DNA of 64,000 nt, taken from Phycisphaerae bacterium (lineage in GTDB: Bacteria; Planctomycetota; Phycisphaerae; Sedimentisphaerales; Anaerobacaceae). Both the position numbers and the translations under genes were made by a program. Below are positions 17,311 through 29,729 of the stretch, one piece after another; positions within the stretch are counted from its first letter, which is position 1; each line of letters starts with the position of its first letter. The stretch spans positions 17,060-81,059 of the forward strand of contig JAIPFM010000107.1 in NCBI GenBank assembly GCA_021736645.1, read 5' to 3'. The notes under the pieces are model-generated. The model searched no databases. It saw only the letters and a list, made by a program, of their open reading frames with translations, and was not told where the DNA came from.

Positions 17311-19455
17311 CTAGGCCTTTAGTTTATCGCTTTGAAGGGGCATGGAACGCAGCCGAATGCCCGTGGCGGCAAACACGGCATTGCCAATGGCAGGGGCAAT
17401 CGCAATGATCGGTGTTTCACCGCCGCCGGCCGAGGGGATGTCCCGGTTCTCGACCAGGTGGATGTCCAGCTTGGGGATATCTGCGAACCGGGGCACTTGA
17501 TAGGTGTAGAAGCTGTTGCTCAGGATGCGACCGTCTTCAAAGACCATGGCCTCACGCAGTGCCGGACCCAGCCCCATGCAGATACACCCCTGAATCTGTG
17601 ACGTGAGATTGTCGGGATTCACGATGGGGCCGCATTCAAAGGCCTCGCACACCTCGACCACCCTGATCTGGCCGGTCTTTCGATCGATCAGGATCTCCAC
17701 ACAGGCGGCCACCACGGAATTCTTTTCCGTGCCGCAGGCCAGGCCCACGCCGAGTTCCCGGGTGATTTTTTTTCTGCGGTTGCCCCAGTCAAAATGCCTG
17801 GCCGCGGCCTCCAGGACGGTGCGGATCCGGGGATTGTTGAGGTGGGCCAGCCTGAAGGCCAGGGGGTCCGCCTTGGCCGCCACACTCAATTCGTCGATAA
17901 AGGATTCCCTGGCAAAATTGTTGGCCGTGGCCGCAAGACATCGATAGGCCCCCTGACGCAGAGGCGAATCCGTGCCTGCGGACAGAATGCTCATATTGGC
18001 AATGCCGTAGGGCGGGTCAATGCCGGAACTACCCGGGTTGATGGAGGTAAAGTCCCAGGCCGTGAGCGAGCCGGTGTCATCGAGCCCGGCCCTGCATTCG
18101 ATCACGGCAGCAGGCCGGAAATACGCCCAGGTGAATTCCTCTTCCCGCGTCCAGTGGACTGCCACAGGCCTGGCACAGGCCTTTGAAAGACGAGCCGCTT
18201 CTTCGGCCGCTTCCCCGGAATGCTTGCCGCCGAATCCGCCGCCCATGTCCGGTACGATCAAACGCACCTTATCATTGGACACGCCGAATTCCCGCGCCAG
18301 ATCGCCCTGCACGCGCTGCGGACTGTCCACGCCGGTCCACACGGTCAATTTCCCATCGGTCCATTCGGCGGTGGCGGCCCTGGGTTCCATGGGCGTGTGC
18401 TGCACATAGGCCACCTCATACGTCTCGTTCAGGACCTGACTCGCCTCAGACAGGGCCTTGTCCACATCGCCAGTCGTTCTGGGCCGGGATCGCCCGCCGG
18501 TCTGTTTGTTTTTCTTGAGGTGAGAAAACAGGTCCCGGCTCGACACCTGAGGCACGGTCTTCCATTGGGCCGTCTGGGCTGCAGCCTCCAGGGCACGGGT
18601 TGCCAGAAATGTCGTGGGCGCAGCAAATCCTACAAACTGGCCCTCGTGCAGGACGAACACATCCTTCATGGCCTGCGCCGCGCCAAGGTCGATGGCCTCC
18701 AGCGTGGCCCCGTAAGAAGGAGGCCGGAGCACCTTGCCGTACAGCATGCCGGGGCGTATCTGATCGGACGGGTAATGATGGGCCCCTGTGACCAGATCCC
18801 GGCTGTTGGGTCTTGGCACAGACGTGCCCATGGTCTTCCACTGCCCCAGGGGCGTCAAGGTCACATCCGAACGGATCGAGCCCTTGAACACCTCGGAGGT
18901 CGTGTCCAGTGCGGCCAGATCACCGTAGGTCAGGGTCTTGCCGGTAGCGGTGTGCGTAATCTTGCCGTTGAGGACCTCAAGTGTCTCCGCGTTGACCTGC
19001 CACTGCCGGGCCGCGAGATTCGTCAGCAATTCACGGGCCGTGGCTGCAGCCTGACGTACCGGGGGGACATTGTATGGGGTGGTGCGACTGCCTGCCGTGA
19101 TGCCGTCGTCCGGGACCAGATCCGTGTCCGCCATGATCAGGCGTACCTGACCTACAGACACGCGCAATTCTTCCGCCGCGGCCTGACTCAGTTCCGCGCG
19201 CGAGCCCTGGCCTTCCTCGACCTTGCCGGTCAGCACAGTGACCGTGCCGTCCGTATTCAGGTGGAGTCTGGCGATCACAGGCATGGTGCGACCGCTCTGG
19301 GCCTGGGTCATGTCCTGGGTCACCGTGATCAGCAGGCCTGCGCCCAGTACCTGCAGAAACGTCCGCCGAGTCAGGTCAAACTCATGGGTCCACAGGGCCT
19401 GTGTCTCATCCTGTTCCAGTTCGAAGACATCATCGATAAGGGATTCCCGTGTCAT
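17311..19455 (-). CDS. Molybdopterin-binding subunit of an IorB-like aldehyde/xanthine oxidoreductase
   Basis: 714 residues. A twin-arginine type N-terminus (LTRRTFLQVLGAGLLITVT, about residues 28-46) suggests Tat export of the folded enzyme. Family motifs include GSRTTPYNVPPVRQAAA, VPDMGGGFGGKHSGE and GLACGTEKNSVVAA; the C-terminal AIAPAIGNAVFAATG is the region that carries the catalytic area in IorB. It should hydroxylate an aldehyde or N-heterocycle, with electrons leaving through the 2Fe-2S subunit. It overlaps iorA by 4 bp (ATGA). No cytochrome c partner is present, unlike some IorAB systems. The substrate is unknown. Confidence 0.87.
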   Translation of the reverse strand: MTRESLIDDVFELEQDETQALWTHEFDLTRRTFLQVLGAGLLITVTQDMTQAQSGRTMPVIARLHLNTDGTVTVLTGKVEEGQGSRAELSQAAAEELRVSVGQVRLIMADTDLVPDDGITAGSRTTPYNVPPVRQAAATARELLTNLAARQWQVNAETLEVLNGKITHTATGKTLTYGDLAALDTTSEVFKGSIRSDVTLTPLGQWKTMGTSVPRPNSRDLVTGAHHYPSDQIRPGMLYGKVLRPPSYGATLEAIDLGAAQAMKDVFVLHEGQFVGFAAPTTFLATRALEAAAQTAQWKTVPQVSSRDLFSHLKKNKQTGGRSRPRTTGDVDKALSEASQVLNETYEVAYVQHTPMEPRAATAEWTDGKLTVWTGVDSPQRVQGDLAREFGVSNDKVRLIVPDMGGGFGGKHSGEAAEEAARLSKACARPVAVHWTREEEFTWAYFRPAAVIECRAGLDDTGSLTAWDFTSINPGSSGIDPPYGIANMSILSAGTDSPLRQGAYRCLAATANNFARESFIDELSVAAKADPLAFRLAHLNNPRIRTVLEAAARHFDWGNRRKKITRELGVGLACGTEKNSVVAACVEILIDRKTGQIRVVEVCEAFECGPIVNPDNLTSQIQGCICMGLGPALREAMVFEDGRILSNSFYTYQVPRFADIPKLDIHLVENRDIPSAGGGETPIIAIAPAIGNAVFAATGIRLRSMPLQSDKLKA

Positions 19456-19934
19456 GGTACTGTGACCTCCAAATTCTGACGTGCCGCCCGACGAACGGCA
19501 TTGAGGATCTTGGTATACCCATTACAGCGACAGATATTGGCATTCATCCAGGCCTTGATCGTGCTGTCCGAGGGATTGGGGTCGCTGTCCAGCAGGGCCA
19601 CGGCCCGCATGATCATACCGGGCGTGCAGTAACCACACTGTATGGCCCCCTCCGCCAGAAACGCGGCCTGTACTGGGTGCAGCACATCACCCCTCGCCAG
19701 CCCCTCGACCGTAATGACTTCGGTGTTGTTCACGCTGCCCACCGGGGTCACACAGGAATGCACGGCCCTGCCGTTGATCAGCACGGTGCAGGCGCCGCAT
19801 TGCGATTGACCGCAGCCGTACTTCGTACCGGTCAACTGCAGGTCTTCGCGCAGCACATCCAGCAGACGGCGACTGGGATCTGTGGTGATGGTTTTCTTCT
19901 CCCCATTGACGGTCAGACTCATTGTGACGTCCAT
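19452..19934 (-). CDS. 2Fe-2S subunit of a molybdenum hydroxylase (IorA-like)
   Basis: 160 residues from ATG at 19932-19934, with GGAGGT a few bases upstream; a longer frame exists but has no such site. The N-terminal plant-type ferredoxin motif has Cys41, Cys46, Cys49 and Cys61, and the C-terminal helical domain has Cys100, Cys103, Cys135 and Cys137 (CGYCTPG and CRC), so all eight ligands for the two clusters are present. It is first in the operon and passes electrons from the molybdenum centre. It has no signal of its own and may be exported with the Tat-type large subunit. Confidence 0.93.
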   Translation of the reverse strand: MDVTMSLTVNGEKKTITTDPSRRLLDVLREDLQLTGTKYGCGQSQCGACTVLINGRAVHSCVTPVGSVNNTEVITVEGLARGDVLHPVQAAFLAEGAIQCGYCTPGMIMRAVALLDSDPNPSDSTIKAWMNANICRCNGYTKILNAVRRAARQNLEVTVP

Positions 19935-20165
19935 TAGACGACCTCCACACCTAAACCTTCCGGACCACACAGACCGGAACTCCGCCCTGTGATCAAACCA
20001 TTATAATGGGGAAATAGGCAGGGTACAGTCTTATTTTTTTGGACCGGGGGACGTCTCAGACTCAGTGGATAGGCTCAAACCGCACAAATTCCTTGCGGCC
20101 CGTGCGTCTATGCCTGATAATATGAATCATACAGATCGCAAACCATGTTTTTAGGAGATGCAATT

Positions 20166-20543
20166 ATGGGACTCATCAGCGGCGCCCTGGGTAATGCTTC
20201 AGAAATCCCTGTGGACAAGATTCAGTCAGAATATGCCCCCATGCTGGTTGCCTCGGAGACTATTCTCAAGGCCTTCAAGGTCATCCGGGACGTCATGATC
20301 TTCACCAACAAACGCATTTTGCTGGTGGACAAGCAGGGCGTGACAGGTACAAAAATAGAATACCTGACCATCCCCTATACCAAAATTAACCGTTTTGCCA
20401 AGGAAAGTGCAGGTGTCCTGGATATTGATGCCTCCCTGAAGATCTGGCTCACCGGTCAGTCTGATCCGCTGGTCAAGGATTTCAAACGCAATAATTCGAT
20501 CAATGAAATCTATCAATTACTAAGCGAACAGATTCTAAAATAG
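20166..20543 (+). CDS. Bacterial PH-domain (YvbH-like) protein
   Basis: 125 residues from the ATG at 20166, preceded by AGGAG at 20153-20157; an earlier in-frame ATG lies upstream of this site and is less likely. VMIFTNKRILLVDKQGVTG and IEYLTIPYTKINRFAKES are the core of the bacterial pleckstrin-homology fold. Such proteins occur across bacteria, and their role is mostly unknown (protein or lipid contact, stress response). It lies 18 bp before the patatin gene and so may be co-transcribed with it. Confidence 0.85.
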   Translation: MGLISGALGNASEIPVDKIQSEYAPMLVASETILKAFKVIRDVMIFTNKRILLVDKQGVTGTKIEYLTIPYTKINRFAKESAGVLDIDASLKIWLTGQSDPLVKDFKRNNSINEIYQLLSEQILK

Positions 20544-20561
20544 CGATCCGGCGAAAATGTC

Positions 20562-21401
20562 ATGTCTGCGAACCACCCAAAAAAAATAGGTTTGGCACTG
20601 GGCGGCGGCGGGGCCAAGGGTCTGGCGCACATCACCATGCTGCAGGTCTTTGATGATCTCGGCCTTCGTCCTCATTGCATTGCCGGCACGAGCATCGGGG
20701 CGATAATGGGAGCATTGTATGCATCAGGCCTCAAAGCCAGTCAAATCAAAGAGGGTGTTCGTCGCATGGTGATCTCAAAGGGTGACTCCTTCAAGGCGGC
20801 ACTCAAGAAGAAGGATGTGCTGAAATGGATTCACTTCATGGACCTCGAGTTCCGGGGCCACGCCATCTTTAGGGGTGACCGGTTTATTGATTTTCTTTTC
20901 AGCGCCATGGAGGTCGCGACATTTGAGGCCCTGGACATACCTCTGCGCATCGTGGCCACCGACTTCTGGGCCTCCAGTCAGGTGGTGCTCAAGTCCGGCG
21001 ACCTCCTGCCTGCGGTCAAGGCGAGTATGGCCTTGCCAGGGGTATTTACACCGGTCACGCTAAATAATCGAGTTCTGATAGACGGCGGGGGGGTCAATCC
21101 CGTGCCGCACGACCTTTTACTGGATTGCGACCTCGTGGTCGCCATTGACGTCATGGGTCAGCCGCAGAATGAAGGTCAAAAAATGCCCAATCTGTTTCGC
21201 GCTGTATTGACCACCTTTGACATCATGCAAAACTCTATCATCAAGGAAAAACTCGACAGGCATCCTCCGGACATCTATATCAAGCCGGATATTCATGGCG
21301 TCGACATTCTGGATTTTTACAGGGCGGATGATGTCTTTGAGCAGGCCGCACCTGCACAGGCACGCCTGAAACGGCAGCTCAAAAAACACTTGTCTCTATA
21401 G
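20562..21401 (+). CDS. Patatin-like phospholipase
   Basis: 279 residues. The oxyanion motif GGGGAKG (residues 14-20), the nucleophile Ser44 in GTSIG and the dyad Asp173 in DGGG are all present, so the Ser-Asp catalytic pair is intact. The size and order match RssA/YchK-type bacterial patatins, which hydrolyse acyl esters of lipids. No signal peptide is seen, so it is probably cytoplasmic or membrane-peripheral. It is between the PH-domain gene and pdxH, both close by on the same strand. Confidence 0.9.
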   Translation: MSANHPKKIGLALGGGGAKGLAHITMLQVFDDLGLRPHCIAGTSIGAIMGALYASGLKASQIKEGVRRMVISKGDSFKAALKKKDVLKWIHFMDLEFRGHAIFRGDRFIDFLFSAMEVATFEALDIPLRIVATDFWASSQVVLKSGDLLPAVKASMALPGVFTPVTLNNRVLIDGGGVNPVPHDLLLDCDLVVAIDVMGQPQNEGQKMPNLFRAVLTTFDIMQNSIIKEKLDRHPPDIYIKPDIHGVDILDFYRADDVFEQAAPAQARLKRQLKKHLSL

Positions 21402-21412
21402 GATACTCTGTC

Positions 21413-22045
21413 ATGGATCTCAATGCCTTGGGTACAGAATTTGTCAACGCCCCCTTGAATCGCCGGGATCTCCTGCAGGACCCATTCGACCAATTCGAAT
21501 CCTGGATGGCGTGCTTGCTCCAGGCCCGGGCCGTGGAACCGAACGCCATGACCCTGTCCACGGTGAACACGGAAGGCCAGCCTTCCAGTCGAATTGTCTA
21601 CCTCAAGGCTGTGGACAGACAAGGCTTTGTGCTCTTCACCAATTACCAGAGCCAGAAATCTGTCGAGCTGGCCCGCAATCCCAAGGCAGCCTTGACTTTT
21701 TTTTGGCCTCAATTAAACCGACAGGTTCGCATTGAAGGAACCGTGCAGAAGACCTCGGAGGAAGAATCAGATGGGTATTTCGCCCGGCGAAGTCGCGCCA
21801 GCCAGTTGGGCGCCTGGGCCTCGCAGCAGAGTCAGAGACTCACGTCCCGTGACGCGCTGGACGATCAGTTCAAGGCCATGGAAAAGCGGTTCCCTCAGGC
21901 CGTGCCCAGACCACCCCACTGGGGCGGTTACAGGCTCTCTCCTGACAGAATGGAATTCTGGCACGGCAGGCTGAACCGATGCCACGATCGATTCGAATAT
22001 CGATCGACGTCTACCGGATGGACGATCACGCGTCTGTCCCCATGA
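21413..22045 (+). CDS. pdxH: Pyridoxamine 5'-phosphate oxidase
   Basis: 210 residues, the usual PdxH size. PSSRIVYLKAVDRQGFVLFTN binds FMN, NPKAALTFFWPQLNRQVRIEG is the diagnostic central motif, and the C-terminal RMEFWHGRLNRCHDRFEY matches the substrate-binding end. It oxidises pyridoxine or pyridoxamine 5'-phosphate to pyridoxal phosphate using FMN and O2. It starts 11 bp after the patatin stop and ends 19 bp before the convergent gyrB stop. An O2-dependent step implies at least some oxygen exposure, or use of another acceptor. Confidence 0.93.
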   Translation: MDLNALGTEFVNAPLNRRDLLQDPFDQFESWMACLLQARAVEPNAMTLSTVNTEGQPSSRIVYLKAVDRQGFVLFTNYQSQKSVELARNPKAALTFFWPQLNRQVRIEGTVQKTSEEESDGYFARRSRASQLGAWASQQSQRLTSRDALDDQFKAMEKRFPQAVPRPPHWGGYRLSPDRMEFWHGRLNRCHDRFEYRSTSTGWTITRLSP

Positions 22046-22064
22046 TCGCCGGACCCGGTCCGCA

Positions 22065-24895
<2,831 letters not shown>

Positions 24896-24968
24896 GGGTT
24901 CTCCCCTTGAATAAGGGTCATCATCGTGAAAAAAAGGATTGTCAGGCTGCAGGACAACCGAATCATCC

Positions 24969-26072
24969 TTAACCCAGATTGATTGGCATTAACACATATT
25001 GAAAGTCGGCACCACTCCGGATCAGGCCTGGGCGGTCGGGTTGACCAAGGTCCAGCTCAAATTCGGGGGTTTGAATCACGCGCAGCGCATCTGTCAAAAA
25101 CTGAGGATTAAAGCCAACACTGATAGGTTCACCAGAGTATTCAATGGTCATGGTGATCTCGGCAGCCCCTGCTTCTGGTGCACGACCTGAAAACATCAGA
25201 GAATTTTCTGAGATAGAGAGTTTAATGCCCTTGGTCTCTTCGCTGGCAAGCAGCGAGGCACGCCGCACGGCACTGGCCACTGTCTCACAATCCAACACAA
25301 TCCTCTTGTCGTAATCCTTTGGAATGATGTCTTCATATTTTGGGAAGTTGCCTTCCACCAAATTAGAGCTGATGCTCACCATAGAGCAACTCAAAATGAT
25401 CTGGCTTCCCACCAATTGAATCGCGATCTTGTCTTTGCTATCCCCACCTAGTTTCTCCACCAACCCCAGAGTCTTGGAGGGGACAATCATACTCAAGCCA
25501 GTGTCAGACTCAGGCCCCTTGATTAAATTCACGCTGTTTTTTGCCAGACGCCTGCCATCTGTGGCCACCAGCAGCAGCTTCTTGCCCTTGATTTCCCACA
25601 ACACACCATTAATGGCATATCGACTACTTTCCTTGGCCGTGGCAAAGAGACACTGCTTGATCCCCCGCTTGAGCTCCTGCAAGCTCACTTCAATGTCTGG
25701 GGCCCCGTCACTGCAGGGTACACCTGGAAATTGATCAGGGTCCTGGCCATAGATGGTAAAATGGCTGTCACTGCCCTTGATCTGGCAGGTATTGTCTTCC
25801 ACCTCAAGGGTCAACACGTCATCGGCACACTCACGGACAATCGCCGTCAAGCGATCTGCGGCCAACACAGCCTGTCCGGTTTCAATGACCTGGACCTCAG
25901 ACAACACATAGTTGATGCCCACTTCAAGATCCGTGGCATAGATGTGCACACAATCCTGTGAGGCATCCAAACGCACACACCGAAGGATCGGCTTGGGTGT
26001 ACGACTAGGAACCACCGACGTTAACAAACTCAACGCTTCAGCCAGTGCCAATCGATTGAATTGGACTTTCAT
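24969..26072 (-). CDS. dnaN: DNA polymerase III beta sliding clamp
   Basis: 367 residues, typical of bacterial beta clamps. The start MKVQFNRLALAEAL at 26072 is standard; a longer frame exists upstream but is not conserved in type. Key segments are the first domain's PILRCVRLDAS, the middle domain's FATAKESSRYAINGVLWE and VATDGRRLAK, and the end QYVLMPINL, which forms the hydrophobic pocket for clamp-binding peptides. The ring tethers polymerase to DNA. It is the first gene downstream of the AT-rich candidate origin, with dciA and gyrB following; recF and dnaA are not adjacent. Confidence 0.97.
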   Translation of the reverse strand: MKVQFNRLALAEALSLLTSVVPSRTPKPILRCVRLDASQDCVHIYATDLEVGINYVLSEVQVIETGQAVLAADRLTAIVRECADDVLTLEVEDNTCQIKGSDSHFTIYGQDPDQFPGVPCSDGAPDIEVSLQELKRGIKQCLFATAKESSRYAINGVLWEIKGKKLLLVATDGRRLAKNSVNLIKGPESDTGLSMIVPSKTLGLVEKLGGDSKDKIAIQLVGSQIILSCSMVSISSNLVEGNFPKYEDIIPKDYDKRIVLDCETVASAVRRASLLASEETKGIKLSISENSLMFSGRAPEAGAAEITMTIEYSGEPISVGFNPQFLTDALRVIQTPEFELDLGQPDRPGLIRSGADFQYVLMPINLG

Positions 26073-26159
26073 GTAAGACCTCAAAAAACAAAAGAACAAC
26101 AAAGGGTGTTGAGTCACAGGTTTCCTGCAATAAACAGCGACAGTGTACAATAGAATTAC

Positions 26160-26660
26160 GCTTTTATCTAGCGGAAATTTTGCTTTTAAGCGAGTCTGGA
26201 ATAGGTGAAGAGGGTGTGGGGGATGACCGACAGTGAGTCCTATAAAAAAGAATCTAACACTACAGGTTCTGGGTTAATATATTAGTTATTATATAAAGAA
26301 ATTTAGTATTATTCTTAGTATAGGATCTGACTTTGTTAGCAACTCCAAAATGGGCCTTACCTATCTGTTGGTTTGACACATAGTTATCTTTTAAAAGGTG
26401 GGGTGTTAAAACATGTCCCAGGGGTGTGATATCTGTTGTTAAGAAACTGTGACAAATCACAGAGTAGCATTGATATCAGTACTGGTAACAAGGTTTATCA
26501 GACAAGGCGTGTCAGACCTAACAGTGTTGATAACAGAATTATAGGTCACTGCAGAGTATTTTTGATTAGTGTTCCGAACTCTATAATAAGAAAATCTTAT
26601 ATAGTCTGATATGTGGGTCGATTATTTAACAAAAGTATTTTCCTGATTTATCTGTGACGT
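26160..26660. other. Candidate chromosomal origin region (oriC-like)
   Basis: The intergenic segment between dnaN and the GH18 gene is AT-rich against a GC-rich neighbourhood. A stretch at about 26268-26325 is nearly all A/T, like a DNA-unwinding element. DnaA-box-like sites are present: TTATCAACA on the minus strand (26525-26533), TTATCTTTT (26384-26392), TTATCAGAC (26495-26503) and TTATCTGTG (26648-26656). None is the perfect TTATCCACA. Position beside dnaN supports an origin; GC skew, which cannot be measured here, would decide. The dnaN promoter must also lie in the right-hand part. Confidence 0.5.
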
Positions 26661-26668
26661 GTCAAAAC

Positions 26669-27631
26669 TCATTGAATCGCCAGCAATGACCACAGTGCGC
26701 TGGGGCCCTGTCCGATTCTCCAAAAGCCCACAGCAGTGACACCCTGATGTTTATATAGCGATAGTTTCTCTGTCAAGCTTCTCAGGTCTTCGAAATACGC
26801 CACTGCATTGACCTGACGCTTGATTTCAAAGAATGGTATTTCTCCTATCTCTCTTTTTACCATAGGTTTATCGTTTTTCCATAATGCAAGTGTATCGGCG
26901 TATTTCAAGGCCCTCGCCACCTCCTCACGCTGCCACACACGGCCGTATAGGGGGAGCCCCATGATCAGCTTATTGCCGGGAATCTGCTTTCTTGCAAAAT
27001 CACAGACCTCTCGACACCACCCGATAGAGGCCACGGGTCCCGGAGGGCCTGAACGGTAATGCTCATCATAGGCCATGATGATCACTCTATCTGCAATGGT
27101 GGCGATGGATGAATAGGGAAACGCATCATCCATCACACGGGTTCTGGCAGGGACGGCGACGCTTAAGACCTTACTATTTGGAAGTTTACGCTTTATCTCC
27201 GACAGAAAAGACAGATAGGCGCTGCGTTCCTCCGCACGCATGACTTCAAAATCTATCTGGACCCCGTCAAACGGGCCTGACATCCTCAAGATATCGCTGA
27301 TCAAATCTGATCGCAGTTGTTTGTCTCGGTTGAGACAGAAGTACATCAAGGTCTTGCTGGCCGGCGCACTAATCACCAGGTGTATCCTGGCGTTTTTGAG
27401 CCGACCTATCAGGGTAGGGCGTGGGACAGTCGTATCAAGTCTGCCAATATCATTGACCCTGGCACTGAAGTACCCAATATCGGTCAGGGGTTCCATCCCG
27501 GTGATATACTTCTCTTCTCCCTTCATCAGGTAGGCCCAGTTTTCCTTGAAATCGATGGTCTGTGCTGAGCAAAAGGTGCCTGAAAGAAAAAGAAGGCATA
27601 ATATGCTGCAGTGAAAGGTCCTTTGTCTCAT
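26669..27631 (-). CDS. GH18-like secreted glycosidase (YaaH type)
   Basis: 320 residues with an N-terminal signal peptide (cleavage probably after CSA). The catalytic stretch FDGVQIDFE (residues 121-129) matches the GH18 DxxDxDxE pattern with Glu129 as acid; the second Asp is replaced by Gln125. RVIIMAYDEHYRSGPPGP is the usual MAYD motif. Such enzymes cleave beta-1,4-linked N-acetylglucosamine polymers such as chitin or peptidoglycan. The substitution of the middle aspartate occurs in spore-cortex YaaH-type members and may change activity. It lies convergent to nothing and has the candidate origin at its 3' side. Confidence 0.8.
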   Translation of the reverse strand: MRQRTFHCSILCLLFLSGTFCSAQTIDFKENWAYLMKGEEKYITGMEPLTDIGYFSARVNDIGRLDTTVPRPTLIGRLKNARIHLVISAPASKTLMYFCLNRDKQLRSDLISDILRMSGPFDGVQIDFEVMRAEERSAYLSFLSEIKRKLPNSKVLSVAVPARTRVMDDAFPYSSIATIADRVIIMAYDEHYRSGPPGPVASIGWCREVCDFARKQIPGNKLIMGLPLYGRVWQREEVARALKYADTLALWKNDKPMVKREIGEIPFFEIKRQVNAVAYFEDLRSLTEKLSLYKHQGVTAVGFWRIGQGPSALWSLLAIQ

Positions 27632-27734
27632 GACTGGTCTCCACGAATCATTGGCATGATTGTTTTAAGGCATATATCGTCGAAATGAGTTGAGATGCAG
27701 TAGTTTTTTTGGGACCTTGTCCTGAGAAGCCGAG

Positions 27735-28895
27735 TTATTGAGGATGAAAACCGGAGTCCCAGTCCTTCCATACAGGCTCCATGCCCTGCTGGCGGAGCAT
27801 GTCTGCCACCTGAGAAGGGGTACGAGCATCATCGATGGCAAATTGTTCCAGGCTACCATCCTTGTGGCCATAGCCGCCTGGATTCGTCTTGCTGCCAGCA
27901 CTCATCTTCGTAATACCCAAAGGGACAAGCGCGTCACGAAACCGAGCACACTCGCGTGTGGATATAATCAGCCCGGCATCCGCAAAGCAGAGCCGCAAGG
28001 CCAGGAGCATTTGGACGAGGTCTTGATCCGACACGAGGTGGTCGAATTGCTGGGCCTGTACTTCATTGGCAGGTCTTAATCGTGGGAAGGAAAAGGAGAT
28101 CTGGGACCGCCAATACTGTTTCATCAAGTAATGGCCATGCATGCCCAGGGCCAGGGTCTCTAATCGCCAGTCCGTGAGGCCCAACAAAAATCCCAATCCA
28201 AGTTTTCGCATACCAGCGGCACCAAAACTGTCGCAAGCGAGAAGTCTTCTCTGGAAATCCGCTTTTGGGCCCTTCACATGGTAGCGTGCATACACATCCG
28301 GATCATAGGTCTCCTGATACAGGGTGACACCGTCTATGCCCGCTTCAAACAACCTGGCATACTCCTGAGTTTCCAGTTGATGAATTTCAAGGGACAGGGT
28401 ACTGAACATGCCCCGAAGGCGATGCGCCAACTCGCAAAGATAGTCCACAGTAATAAACTCGCGATCTTCACTGCTGACCAGCAAAAGGTCCTGAAAACCC
28501 TCATGATGAATGATACGGGCTTCCTCGACCGCATCCTCCACGGAGAGGCGACAGCGTTCATACTGATTGCTGCAGTTAAAACCACAATAGACACACTGGT
28601 TGCAGCAGTAGCTTGATACATACAGCGGGGCATACAGTGAAATCGTTTTACCAAAACGCTGCACTGTCAGACGATGGGCGATCGTGGCCATCTGTTCGAG
28701 ATACGTCTGTGCAGCAGGGGCGATCAGCGCGAGCAGACGTTCCGGGCGATAGATCCCGGGCGCGGCTGTCAGGGCGCATTCGACATCAGAAGGTGTCACA
28801 GCCTCCAGCCGGGCCTGCCAGCGATCGCGTTCCAGAAACACGGAGTCCCGTGACCAGACGTCGGAAAAATTAGGGTGTAAAACATTCGTCTGCAT
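27735..28895 (-). CDS. thiH: 2-iminoacetate synthase (thiamine biosynthesis)
   Basis: 386 residues. The radical-SAM cluster motif is Cys97-x3-Cys101-x2-Cys104 (YCCNQCVYCGF). Further ThiH patterns are LLVSSEDREF and YQETYDPDVYARYHVKGP, which fix this as ThiH rather than ThiC or BioB. It cleaves tyrosine to give dehydroglycine for the thiazole ring. The gene follows thiG by 9 bp in the order thiS-thiG-thiH under one TPP riboswitch. Use of ThiH instead of the glycine oxidase ThiO is typical of anaerobic or facultative species. Confidence 0.95.
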   Translation of the reverse strand: MQTNVLHPNFSDVWSRDSVFLERDRWQARLEAVTPSDVECALTAAPGIYRPERLLALIAPAAQTYLEQMATIAHRLTVQRFGKTISLYAPLYVSSYCCNQCVYCGFNCSNQYERCRLSVEDAVEEARIIHHEGFQDLLLVSSEDREFITVDYLCELAHRLRGMFSTLSLEIHQLETQEYARLFEAGIDGVTLYQETYDPDVYARYHVKGPKADFQRRLLACDSFGAAGMRKLGLGFLLGLTDWRLETLALGMHGHYLMKQYWRSQISFSFPRLRPANEVQAQQFDHLVSDQDLVQMLLALRLCFADAGLIISTRECARFRDALVPLGITKMSAGSKTNPGGYGHKDGSLEQFAIDDARTPSQVADMLRQQGMEPVWKDWDSGFHPQ

Positions 28896-28904
28896 GGATT
28901 CAGC

Positions 28905-29675
28905 TTATTCCCTGAGAAAACCCGTGAGTGGACTTGAGGCTGAGGCCTGTCTGCCCACGGCCCCGGGGCCTGACAGATACGCCTTTCGACCTGCCTGGAC
29001 AGCCAGATTGAAGGCTTCAGCCATGGCAATCGGATCAGAAGCCGTGGCAATGGCCGTGTTGACCAGGACCGCATCGGCCCCCATCTCCATGGCGTCGGCT
29101 GCGTGAGAGGGCAGGCCCAGACCTGCATCGACAACCACAGGCACATTGGCCTGTTCAATAATGATTTCAATGGCTGCTCGCGTTTGAAGACCGCGATTGG
29201 AACCAATGGGGCTGGCCAGCGGCATGACCGTCGCTGTGCCCACCTCTTCCAGCCGCTTCGCCAGGACCGGGTCCGCATTGATATAGGGCAGGACCACAAA
29301 TCCCTCCTTGACCAGGATGTCTGCGGCCTTGAGTGTTTCAATCGGATCCGGTAAGAGATAATAGGGATCAGGCGTCACTTCCAGCTTGACCCACTCAATA
29401 TCCGTGGCGGCCCGGGCCAGGCGCGCCAGACGAACCGCCTCACCAGCGTCTCTAGCCCCTGATGTGTTGGGCAACAACAGATATTTGTCACGATCGATCA
29501 CGCTCAGCATATCATCGTTTTCGTTTTCAATATCCACCCTGCGCAATGCCACAGTCACGATGTCCGCGCCGCTTTGCGCCAATGCCTCAGCCATCAAGGC
29601 ATGAGAAGAAAACTTCCCGGTGCCCAACAGCAACCGAGATTCAAATGTCCTGCCTGCTATTCTTAGAGGTTCCAT
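28905..29675 (-). CDS. thiG: Thiazole synthase
   Basis: About 256 residues from ATG at 29675; a GTG two codons earlier is also possible but has no better ribosome site. [17 protein letters not shown] is the classical ThiG N-terminus. [22 protein letters not shown] and [32 protein letters not shown] are the TIM-barrel active-site loops with phosphate-binding residues. ThiG builds thiazole phosphate from DXP, the ThiS thiocarboxylate and dehydroglycine supplied by ThiH. It follows thiS closely and is followed by thiH. Confidence 0.96.
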   Translation of the reverse strand: MEPLRIAGRTFESRLLLGTGKFSSHALMAEALAQSGADIVTVALRRVDIENENDDMLSVIDRDKYLLLPNTSGARDAGEAVRLARLARAATDIEWVKLEVTPDPYYLLPDPIETLKAADILVKEGFVVLPYINADPVLAKRLEEVGTATVMPLASPIGSNRGLQTRAAIEIIIEQANVPVVVDAGLGLPSHAADAMEMGADAVLVNTAIATASDPIAMAEAFNLAVQAGRKAYLSGPGAVGRQASASSPLTGFLRE

Positions 29676-29729
29676 AGCCACCCATTTCTATAGTCTTAAT
29701 CGCTCAAAATTCAACGTTGATAAGGGAAC

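Noticed and set aside
18220..19479. 419-codon frame opposite the molybdopterin subunit gene
   Set aside because: Low-complexity Gly/His/Arg translation opposite a well-recognised gene; no ribosome site.
19998..20009. Perfect palindrome CCATTATAATGG upstream of the iorA-like gene
   Set aside because: Contains TATAAT on both strands and could be a promoter, but no convincing -35 box was found on either side, so not listed as a feature.
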